DNA of 64,000 nt from Candidatus Korobacter versatilis (GTDB taxonomy: Bacteria > Acidobacteriota > Terriglobia > Terriglobales > Acidobacteriaceae): contig JACPNR010000012.1 in NCBI GenBank assembly GCA_016185395.1, forward strand, positions 1-64,000. The letters are read 5' to 3'. The notes beneath the pieces are model-generated. The model was not told the DNA's origin. It worked only from the letters and a program-made list of their open reading frames with translations, and did no database searches. Of the stretch, positions 50,943 to 57,494 are shown one piece after another (the first letter of the stretch is position 1; every line of letters begins with the position of its first letter). The translations under genes and the position numbers were made by a program.

Positions 50943-51015
50943 AGTGGCTAGTGGCTGGTGGCTAGTGGCTAGTTCCGGAATCTCCTAGTCACTAGTCACT
51001 AGCCACCAGCCACTG
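50943..51015. repeat. CTAGTGGCTGGTGGC inverted repeat
   Basis: Two 24-base arms (50950-50973 and 50991-51014) are inverted repeats with a single mismatch, built from GTGGCTAGTGGCTGG-type units. The loop is 17 bases. It separates the PilB-like stop (51021) from the diguanylate cyclase start (50934) on the same strand. It can form a strong hairpin but lacks a T-run. Confidence 0.85.
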
Positions 51016-51020
51016 GTTTT

Positions 51021-53159
51021 CTAGTCCTGGACGCTGACGACCTGCAAGACTTCCTCGACCGTGGTGAGTCCGTTGCGGATGAGCCAGGCGGAGTACATCT
51101 TGAGGTCGAGCATGCCGTCTTCGATGGCGGCGGCGTGGATGTCTTCGGTGAGCGCGGCCTTGGCGACCATCTGGCGCAGGCGCGGGTTCATCTTCATGAC
51201 CTCGTAGATGCCCACGCGTCCCTTCACGCCCTTCTGGCCGCAGTTGTCGCAGCCCTTGCCCTTGAAGACGGTCTCGCCAGGGGTCATGCCGAGATAGGCG
51301 GCGGTGGCTTCATCGAGCTGCACCGGTTCCTTGCACTGCTGGCAGAGACGGCGCGCGAGGCGCTGCGCCATCACGCCGACGGTGGAAGCGGAGATGAGGA
51401 ATGGTTCCACGTCCATCTCGCCGAGACGGGTGAAGGCGCCGGCGGCGGAGTTGGTGTGCAGCGTGGTGAAGACCATGTGTCCGGTGAGCGCGGCCTCGAC
51501 GGCGATGTGCGCGGTCTCTTTGTCGCGGGTCTCGCCGACGAGGATGACGTCGGGGTCCTGGCGGAGGAACGCGCGCAGGATGCGGGCGAAGTCGAGGCCG
51601 ATGTCCTTGTTGGCCTGGATCTGGTTGACGCCGGCGAGGTCGTACTCGATGGGGTCCTCGGCGGTGGAGATGTTGACCTCGGGATCGTTGATCTCGGCGA
51701 GCGCGGAGTAGAGCGTGGTGGTCTTGCCGGAGCCGGTGGGGCCGGTGACGTACATGATGCCGTAGGGCTGCGAGACGAGGTCGCGGATCTTCTGCAGGAC
51801 GTCGGGATGGGCAACGACTTTGTCGAGCCCGAGCGTGGTGTTGGATTTATCGAGGATGCGCATGCAGACCTTCTCGCCCCACTTGGCGGGCACGGTGGAG
51901 ACGCGGAAGTCGATGGGCTTGCCTTCCATGTTGACGGAGATGCGTCCGTCCTGGGGCAGGCGTTTTTCGGAGATGTCGAGCTTGGCGAGGATCTTGCAGC
52001 GCGAGATGAGGCCGAGCTGCACTTTCTTGGGCAGGTTCTGGACGACCTGCAGCATGCCGTCTTGACGGAAGCGGATGACGACGTCCTTCTCCATCGGTTC
52101 AACGTGGATGTCGCTCGCGCCCTTCTTGATGGCGAGTCCGAGGATGGAGTTGACGAGGCGGATGATGGGCGCGTCCTCGGAGGCGTTCATCAGGTCCTGC
52201 TTGTTCTCGCTGATGGCCTGGAGGTTGGCGTCTTCGGTCATCTGCAGGTCGCGGATGATGTCGGACTGCAGCAGGTCCACGGTGACTTCGGCCTTGCGCT
52301 CGGCGACGAGCTCGACCGGCTTCGAACTCGGCGAGGACGAGGCCATGGCGGCCTGCGCTTTTTCCTCTTCCTTGCGGGTGAGCTCCTGGTAGGTGGAGTT
52401 CATGAACTTGCGGAAGTCGTCTTCGGTCATGACCACGGGCTCGATCATCACGCCCTTGATGATGCGGCGGATGTCGTCGAGCGCGAGGATGTTCGACGGG
52501 TTGGTCATCGCCAGCGTGAGGCGGTTGTTGGCGAAGGCGACGGGGATGACCTTGTGCTGCAGCATCATGGTCTGGGGCAGGAGCTGGAGCACGCGGACGT
52601 CGAAGTTCATCTTCGAGAGCGCGATGAACTCGATGCCCACCTGCTGCGACGCGGCCTCCACGCGTTCGGCGAGGATGGTGGTGAGCGCGATGCCGATCTT
52701 GGGATACTGCATCAGCAGTTCCTGGAAGTCTTTTTGCTCGAGCACGGCGACGGTGGTGGGCTGCACGGCGGTGACGCTGGCGGTGCGCGGCTTGCCGGTG
52801 AGCAGCGACATCTCGCCGAAGTTCTGTCCCGGTCCCATCTCGGTGAGCAGGAACTCGATGCCGGTGACGGAATCCTTTTTGCGGACCTCGACCTGGCCGG
52901 CGGTGATGAAGAACATGGAGTTGCCGGGCGCGCCCTCGCGCACGATGATCTGGTTGGGAGGGAAGTCGCGACGCTTCATCCGCTTGACGACTTCGGAGCA
53001 CTCGAGGATGGAGAGCCCGCTGAAGAGCTTGATGCGCTGCAGGAAGTGCTGGGCTTCCGCCGGCGGCGGCGCGGGCGCTGCGGCGGGCGCGGGTGCGGCG
53101 GCAGCGCCGGAGGAGCCGAGAGCAGACATGGAGCTGGTGGCGTTCGCGGATGTCGACAT
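51021..53159 (-). CDS. PilB/GspE-type assembly ATPase with N-terminal cyclic-nucleotide-binding domain
   Basis: The 712-residue protein has a Pro/Ala-rich start, a cNMP-binding fold (~38-165: FLQRIKLFSGLSILECSEVV, IIVREGAPGNSMFFITAGQV, GQNFGEMSLLTGKPRTASVT), a T2SSE N-domain-like region (VLQLLPQTMMLQHKVIPVAF) and the secretion ATPase. Walker A is GPTGSGKTTTLYS (~472), with Asp box DPDVILVGETRDKETA and His box GHMVFTTLHTNSAAGAFTRL. Two CxxC pairs (CQQC, CDNC) bind zinc near the end. It powers type IV pilus or type II secretion assembly. The fused cNMP domain suggests control by a nucleotide or by protein contact. AGGAGAAGG precedes ATG 53159. Confidence 0.93.
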   Translation of the reverse strand: MSTSANATSSMSALGSSGAAAAPAPAAAPAPPPAEAQHFLQRIKLFSGLSILECSEVVKRMKRRDFPPNQIIVREGAPGNSMFFITAGQVEVRKKDSVTGIEFLLTEMGPGQNFGEMSLLTGKPRTASVTAVQPTTVAVLEQKDFQELLMQYPKIGIALTTILAERVEAASQQVGIEFIALSKMNFDVRVLQLLPQTMMLQHKVIPVAFANNRLTLAMTNPSNILALDDIRRIIKGVMIEPVVMTEDDFRKFMNSTYQELTRKEEEKAQAAMASSSPSSKPVELVAERKAEVTVDLLQSDIIRDLQMTEDANLQAISENKQDLMNASEDAPIIRLVNSILGLAIKKGASDIHVEPMEKDVVIRFRQDGMLQVVQNLPKKVQLGLISRCKILAKLDISEKRLPQDGRISVNMEGKPIDFRVSTVPAKWGEKVCMRILDKSNTTLGLDKVVAHPDVLQKIRDLVSQPYGIMYVTGPTGSGKTTTLYSALAEINDPEVNISTAEDPIEYDLAGVNQIQANKDIGLDFARILRAFLRQDPDVILVGETRDKETAHIAVEAALTGHMVFTTLHTNSAAGAFTRLGEMDVEPFLISASTVGVMAQRLARRLCQQCKEPVQLDEATAAYLGMTPGETVFKGKGCDNCGQKGVKGRVGIYEVMKMNPRLRQMVAKAALTEDIHAAAIEDGMLDLKMYSAWLIRNGLTTVEEVLQVVSVQD

Positions 53160-53257
53160 CGAGCCTTCTCCTGGGATTCGGAGCCAGAGTTACCCAATAA
53201 CTACCGAGGGGGAAGGCGCGGATTATACCTCAGTTACGGTGGGAGGACGGGGTAGTT

Positions 53258-53593
53258 CTAGGCAGATTGCCGCGGCAACTGCCTGCGGGCCATGCGCTGC
53301 GGTCCTGTGGCGGCGCCATCGGCGCGAGCTTCTGCATTCCCATTGCCGTGGCCATTGCCATTGCCGTGGCCGTTGCCATTCGCATGGCCATTGCCGTTGA
53401 GGAAGTGGGACTGTGTGGGCATGGCGAGCACCCAGGCGTCGAGCTCGGAGGGCAGCGCGATGACCACGCCATCGGTCTTGCCGTTGGGACGGTGGACGGG
53501 GAGGCCGAGTTCGCGCTCCCAGCGCTGCACGGTGCGGATGCTGCGTCCAACGTAGGCCCCGATCTCTTTCCAGGATGACAGGACATTAGGCAT
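53258..53593 (-). CDS. HTH protein with Asn-Gly-His repeat tail
   Basis: The 111-residue protein begins with a HTH of the MerR/excisionase-like type (NVLSSWKEIGAYVGRSIRTV, then QRWERELGLPVHRPNGKTDG) with the W-K-E-I-G-x-Y pattern. A low-complexity tail of NGNGHANGNGHGN-type repeats follows (~75-95). The tail is encoded by 6-bp repeats (GGCAAT/GGCCAT). GAGGAAAC precedes ATG 53593. It is the last gene of a three-gene minus-strand operon with overlapping ends. Confidence 0.7.
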   Translation of the reverse strand: MPNVLSSWKEIGAYVGRSIRTVQRWERELGLPVHRPNGKTDGVVIALPSELDAWVLAMPTQSHFLNGNGHANGNGHGNGNGHGNGNAEARADGAATGPQRMARRQLPRQSA

Positions 53594-53840
53594 GGGATTG
53601 TTTCCTCGCGCGGGTTGATCTTGACGAGTGGTCGCGGTGCGTAGCGATAGAGTCCGTGGGACCGCGGCGGCCGAGAGCGACGTCGGCCAGTTCGCTGGAG
53701 GTGCCGAAGTGAGCGGAGCGTTCGCCTTCGAGCGGGAGCAGGCGCGGACCTTCGTCGCGTGCCTCAGGACGCTCGGGCGCCAGCTTGATGACCTTCGCAT
53801 GGCCGCTCCCCTTGCCGTCAGGTTTGGAGCTGCGCTTCAC
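53586..53840 (-). CDS. Small basic hypothetical protein
   Basis: This 84-codon frame starts at GTG 53840, overlapping the stop of the upstream pseudo-receiver gene, and ends 8 bases into the downstream HTH gene. That close packing is the main support. The product is charged (KRSSKPDGKGSGHAKVIKLA; ARDEGPRLLPLEGERSAHFG) with no domain I recognise. It could be a spurious frame; base composition does not settle it. Confidence 0.4.
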   Translation of the reverse strand: MKRSSKPDGKGSGHAKVIKLAPERPEARDEGPRLLPLEGERSAHFGTSSELADVALGRRGPTDSIATHRDHSSRSTRARKQSHA

Positions 53841-54205
53841 ATCGCCCTCCGCGGCTGGTTCAAGCGCAGCACGTCGGGCAGCACACGGACGAGATCGCGG
53901 GTGTCACCGAAAACGAGAGCGTGGTCACCAGCGACCGGCTTCTTCTGGTCGAAATCGCCGTTGGCCATCACGACGACGGGAGTGGACGGGCTATGGGCGT
54001 GGACGAGTTGGGTGATGCGCCGGCGTTGGTCTTCCGGCAGGGTGTGGCAGAGCACGACGACGTCAAAATCGCCGGCGTAGAACTTCTCGACGAATTCCTC
54101 CGGGGTAGAGGCGCCGACGGCGGTGTATCCGGCGCCGGACAATATGAGATTGCGGATAGCGAGCAGAGTAGCGTCGCGCCCGACTGAGAGTATGAGAACG
54201 GCCAT
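53837..54205 (-). CDS. Response-regulator-like pseudo-receiver
   Basis: The 122-residue product has the receiver-fold rhythm (AVLILSVGRDATLLAIRNLI; FDVVVLCHTLPEDQRRRITQ; STPVVVMANGDFDQKKPVAG). The position of the phosphoacceptor Asp is occupied by Cys/His in VVLCHTLPE, so classical phosphorylation is unlikely. GGAGG lies seven bases before ATG 54205. It heads the operon with the small basic frame and the HTH gene, and diverges from the 54407 gene. Confidence 0.7.
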   Translation of the reverse strand: MAVLILSVGRDATLLAIRNLILSGAGYTAVGASTPEEFVEKFYAGDFDVVVLCHTLPEDQRRRITQLVHAHSPSTPVVVMANGDFDQKKPVAGDHALVFGDTRDLVRVLPDVLRLNQPRRAM

Positions 54206-54287
54206 GACCAACCTCCGGCCGGTGGAACCAGTGCGCGTGACCCGGGACCCCGTTACCACGATCCTATGGCGTGCGTCCGCAGCCGTC

Positions 54288-54383
54288 TGTTCGCTGTGTG
54301 ACGCACTTTGGCACTTACTAGCACGGTGCGGCAGCGAACATAATTTCGGCGTTTGTTCGCTAGCGAACGAACCGGCGTATAGT
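54288..54383 (+). promoter_or_regulatory. TGTTCGCT/AGCGAACA operator cluster
   Basis: TGTTCGCT (54288-54295), AGCGAACA (54333-54340), TGTTCGCT (54354-54361) and AGCGAAC (54362-54368) recur within 80 bases; the last two form a perfect palindrome GTTCGCTAGCGAAC (54355-54368). A -10-like TATAGT is at 54378-54383. The cluster lies between the divergent pseudo-receiver and 54407 genes. Operator function is inferred. Confidence 0.5.
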
Positions 54384-54406
54384 GGACGAAGCAGTAAGGA
54401 CCCTCC

Positions 54407-54682
54407 GTGCAGCGCGACCCCGGCAAGCCGTCCAGCAGTAAACATGCTACCGGCGAGCTTGCGCCCACCACGGGCGTCTATCGCGTCATCCACTCGCAAC
54501 ACAATCTGCCGGCGGAAGTCACGGTGCATTCCGGCACCGGGTTCCCGCGCTGCGCGGCGTGCGCGGCGGCGGTGAGGTTTGAATTGCTGCGCCCCACGCT
54601 GCGCGACCTGCCGGCGGGGATCATCCGCTTGAACATCCTGCCGGTGCTGGACGCGGATGAAGAGGCGGAAGCGGCGAGCTAG
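54407..54682 (+). CDS. Small zinc-site-like hypothetical protein
   Basis: The 91-residue product starts at GTG 54407 (TAAGGACC upstream). Its core is GVYRVIHSQHNLPAEVTVHS followed by GTGFPRCAACAAAVRFELLR. Two His and a CxxC give a possible metal site. Similar short proteins with a YRV-H-x2-H core seem familiar from acidobacteria, but I know no assigned function. It overlaps the convergent Crp-like gene by four bases. Confidence 0.6.
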   Translation: MQRDPGKPSSSKHATGELAPTTGVYRVIHSQHNLPAEVTVHSGTGFPRCAACAAAVRFELLRPTLRDLPAGIIRLNILPVLDADEEAEAAS

Positions 54683-55473
54683 CGGCGACCTGCCCGAAAC
54701 CGATCACGATCAGGAACGGAAGAAGAGAGATTCGCCGGGAGAGGCGCGTCGGGGGGGCGTTTGCCGTTGCCATCGCCATTGTTACCGGCATTGCGCATGA
54801 GCGCGTAGCATTCGCAGGCCGCGGCCTCGAGGCCGGGGCGATTGACTACGCGGATGGTGCCGCGGCGATGCTCGATGAGCCCGGCCCGCGCCAAGATCCC
54901 CGAGGCAATGGTGACGGTGGAGCGGCGGGTGCCGAGCATCAAGCTGATGAGCTCGTGGGTGACTTGGAGCGTGCCGTCGTGGTGGCGGTCGTCCATGAGC
55001 AGGAGCCAGCGGGCGAGGCGTTCTTCGGCCTCGTGCAGGCGGTTGCAGGCGGCGTTCTGGGCCATTTCGAGCGTGGTGCGATAGGCGGACTGGAGCAGCA
55101 GACGCCTGAGGTCATCGTCGTTGCGCATGGCCTGGCGAAGCGAGGGGATGTCGAGGCGGTATCCGTGGCCCGTGCCCTGCACGGTGACGCGGTGCGCGGA
55201 GGTGGGGACCTCGAAGAGCGGCGGGATGCCGACCACGCCCTCGGCGCCAACGAGCGCGACCTCGATGCTGTCGCCATTGCCCAGGACCACGAGCAGCGAG
55301 GCGATGCCCTTTTCCAGGAACACGACCTCCTTGACGGTGCTGCCCGGCTCGTTGAGCACGTGGCCGAAAGGCAGCTCGACGCGTTTGAGGCTCGGCCGGA
55401 GGCGGCCCAATGCCGGGGCGGGCAGCGAGGCGAGCAAATGGTTCCGGAAAACGGGTTCGGAGACTCTCGGCAT
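54679..55473 (-). CDS. Crp/Fnr-family transcriptional regulator
   Basis: The 264-residue protein has a cNMP-binding-type beta-barrel (HVLNEPGSTVKEVVFLEKGI ... GAEGVVGIPPLFEVPT), a dimerisation helix with CNRLHEAEERLARWLLLMDD and a Crp-type HTH (VTHELISLMLGTRRSTVTIA). The typical cAMP phosphate-binding cassette is not seen, so ligand binding is uncertain. ATG 55473 follows AGAGAAG. The C-terminal tail is low complexity (NAGNNGDGNGKRPPDAP). A paralogue is divergent at 55828. Confidence 0.88.
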   Translation of the reverse strand: MPRVSEPVFRNHLLASLPAPALGRLRPSLKRVELPFGHVLNEPGSTVKEVVFLEKGIASLLVVLGNGDSIEVALVGAEGVVGIPPLFEVPTSAHRVTVQGTGHGYRLDIPSLRQAMRNDDDLRRLLLQSAYRTTLEMAQNAACNRLHEAEERLARWLLLMDDRHHDGTLQVTHELISLMLGTRRSTVTIASGILARAGLIEHRRGTIRVVNRPGLEAAACECYALMRNAGNNGDGNGKRPPDAPLPANLSSSVPDRDRFRAGRR

Positions 55474-55626
55474 AGTGCTTCTCTGCAGGGACAAACCCCC
55501 AACCTTTCATCGGGTACGCAAGGGACAGCGGCGAGCACTGGCGACCGAAGATTGCGGAGGAGGGCTGCAAAGAGCGCCCTGCCTCAATCGAAACCATACT
55601 ACTTTTTGTGTGCTGTTGCGAACATA

Positions 55627-55707
55627 GGTAGTGTCTCAGTTTGCCAACTGAGACACTACCCGAACATACCTATCTTGCAAGATGGCAAAGTGTGTGATAG
55701 CACACAC
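55627..55707. promoter_or_regulatory. Three dyads between divergent Crp-family genes
   Basis: In this 354-base gap between the Crp genes lie: a 15-bp perfect stem (55627-55641 with 55646-55660) with loop TGCC; a palindrome ATCTTGCAAGAT (55672-55683); and a dyad GTGTGTG-ATAG-CACACAC (55690-55707). The last resembles a Crp site (TGTG...CACA). The rest of the gap has no coding signal. They are probably autoregulatory sites or a shared operator. Confidence 0.6.
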
Positions 55708-55827
55708 AGTCGCATGGCGCACCGACGCGCTGCCATCGCGCCTGTAGCCTCGAAGTGTCCTCACCAGCGCTGTTCCAGCGCGTAACCATACGCTGCGACC
55801 GAAGGGCCAGAAAGAAGATGCACGCGG

Positions 55828-56559
55828 ATGGCAAAAGCCAACGGGAAACACAACGGCAAACACAATGGGGACAACCTGCTGCTGGGCCGCGTCACGGCAG
55901 AGAGCTATGCGCGTCTCGCGCCGAACCTGAGCGAGGTCGCGTTGGAGCACGGCGACGTGCTCTACCGCGCGGATGACGCGCAGGAATGGATCTACTTCCC
56001 GGCGAAGGGGACGCTGATCTCGCTGCTGGCGGTGACCGAGGAGGGCGAGACGGTGGAGGTGGCCATCACGGGACGCGAAGGCATGCTGGGCATCGCGGGC
56101 GTGCTGGGCGCCGGCCGGAGCAATCATGACAGCATGGTGCAGAACGGCGGCAACGCCTGGCGGGCGCGCGCCGAACACGTGCGCGCGGCGATGGAAGAGG
56201 ACGCCGAGTTCCGCGGCCTGATACTGCGGTACGTCCACGTGATCTTCCTGCACGCGGCGCAGACGGCGCTCTGCAACCGGCTGCACTCGGTGGAAGAGCG
56301 GCTGGCGCGCTGGATGCTCTCCACCCAGGACCGCGTGGAGGCCCCGGAGTTCTACATGACGCACGAACTGCTGGCGAAGATGCTGGGCGCGCGCCGCGCC
56401 AGCGTGAGCCTGACCGCCGCGGTGCTGCAAAAAGCCGGCATGCTGCGCTACCGCCGCGGACACATGATCATCATGGACCGGAAAGCCCTCGAAGGCACGG
56501 CGTGCGCCTGCTACGGGGAGATGCGGGCCGAGATGCAGAAGTTCTACGACAAGCGGTAA
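55828..56559 (+). CDS. Crp/Fnr-family transcriptional regulator
   Basis: The 243-residue protein is a paralogue of the divergent gene. It has the barrel domain (LEHGDVLYRADDAQEWIYFP ... VAITGREGMLGIAGVLGAGR), a helix with ALCNRLHSVEERLARWMLST and a Crp-type HTH (YMTHELLAKMLGARRASVSL). The shared CNRLH-x3-ERLARW pattern links the pair. A Lys/Asn/His-rich start (MAKANGKHNGKHNG) is unusual. No cAMP-binding cassette is evident. It precedes the RAYT element. Confidence 0.88.
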   Translation: MAKANGKHNGKHNGDNLLLGRVTAESYARLAPNLSEVALEHGDVLYRADDAQEWIYFPAKGTLISLLAVTEEGETVEVAITGREGMLGIAGVLGAGRSNHDSMVQNGGNAWRARAEHVRAAMEEDAEFRGLILRYVHVIFLHAAQTALCNRLHSVEERLARWMLSTQDRVEAPEFYMTHELLAKMLGARRASVSLTAAVLQKAGMLRYRRGHMIIMDRKALEGTACACYGEMRAEMQKFYDKR

Positions 56560-56649
56560 ACGGCCGGGCCGCCCCGAAAGTGGCTCAACAAGAAGGGCGT
56601 GGTCATCCCCTGCTTCGCGATTCCGTTTCAACCCCGAAAGATGCAACTA

Positions 56650-57242
56650 CAACCGTAGAAGCCCCCGCCTTCTAGGCGGGGGATAAGCATGCATCGTTTC
56701 CGATCGAGCCCCTTTCGGGGCGGCACATGCCAGGGGGCGGCGGATCGAGCACGAAGCGTGCGTTGGCAGACGAGTACGGATAACTTGACGCATCCTGCGC
56801 CAAGCGAGCGCGCACAGGATTCATGCGAATGTATTCCGCATGGGTGGCGTAGTCGGCCGCGTCCATTATCCGCCGTTTGGTGAAGCTCTTTTGCCATACC
56901 GGTAAGCCGTGGTGTGTGAGTTTCCCGTAACGATGGGAAAAGCCGCCTTTAATGAATTGCATCAAGCGTTCCAGTGAGAGTCTCATCGTCGGCGTGACGA
57001 GGAGATGGAAATGGTCAGGCAGGAGGACGAACTCATGGATCGAACAACGCTCCAGCTTGCGCTGTTCGAATAGGACTTCCAAGAAGAGCTCCACATTACG
57101 TTCGGTCATGAAGAGGGTGCGCCGGTCAGCGGTGACGCTCGTGACGAAGAATGTGCGGTTGTCCATGGAGAGCCAGGGGCTAAAGCCGGGATTGTAGAGC
57201 GTCGGTGGTCCCCCGCCTAGAAGGCGGGGGCTTCTACGGTTG
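56650..57242 (-). mobile_element. RAYT-type element with 34-bp inverted repeats
   Basis: Two perfect 34-base inverted repeats (56650-56683 and 57209-57242) flank a transposase-like gene. Each contains a 9-bp hairpin (CCCCCGCCT/AGGCGGGGG). This is the layout of a REP-associated tyrosine transposase with its own REP units. The gene's stop codon lies inside the left hairpin. Adjacent tandem copies at 57221-57391 extend the right repeat. Whether it is mobile cannot be judged from one window. Confidence 0.8.
56672..57166 (-). CDS. REP-associated tyrosine transposase (Y1-type)
   Basis: The 164-residue product begins MDNRTFFVTSVTADRRTLFM. It contains the HUH motif HFH (H52-F-H54) in LLPDHFHLLVTPTMRLSLER and a catalytic-Tyr candidate (Y112) in ATHAEYIRMNPVRARL. 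These define the Y1 transposase/RAYT family, which nicks single-stranded DNA at REP hairpins. It lacks a strong ribosome-binding site. The C-terminal part after ~residue 130 (RFVLDPPPPGMCRPERGSIG) is divergent. It is the only transposase gene in the window. Confidence 0.9.
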   Translation of the reverse strand: MDNRTFFVTSVTADRRTLFMTERNVELFLEVLFEQRKLERCSIHEFVLLPDHFHLLVTPTMRLSLERLMQFIKGGFSHRYGKLTHHGLPVWQKSFTKRRIMDAADYATHAEYIRMNPVRARLAQDASSYPYSSANARFVLDPPPPGMCRPERGSIGNDACLSPA

Positions 57243-57391
57243 CTGTAGCGGCGTGGTGGTTGCGGCAAAGGCGAGCCTGGAAGGCGGGGGCTTCTACGGT
57301 TGTTGTGACGGTGTGGTGGTTGCGGCAAAGGCGTGCCGGAAGACGGGGGCTTCTACGGTGGTTGCGACGGTGTGGTGGTTGCGGCAAAGGC
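57221..57391. repeat. ~60-bp tandem REP-like units downstream of the RAYT gene
   Basis: Three units of about 60 bases repeat GGCGGGGGCTTCTACGGTTG ... GCGTGGTGGTTGCGGCAAAG. The motif CTTCTACGGT recurs at 57231, 57291 and 57350. Units differ by a few bases (AAGGCGGGGG, AAGGCGGGGG, AGACGGGGG). The first overlaps the right inverted repeat of the RAYT element. From 57392 to the next gene nothing else is seen. Confidence 0.85.
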
Positions 57392-57494
57392 AGATCAAAA
57401 GCAAAACCGCCAACTTCCGGGCTCTTGGCTTTGCTGATATAGTTAGCCGCCAAGTCCACCGAACTCCCCCGCCGGACGCGTGCCAGACCGCGAA

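Noticed and set aside
57211-57391. Possibility that the three ~60-bp units are a CRISPR array.
   Set aside because: The repeated part covers almost the whole unit; there are no unique spacers of regular size and no cas genes. They match the RAYT end sequence instead.
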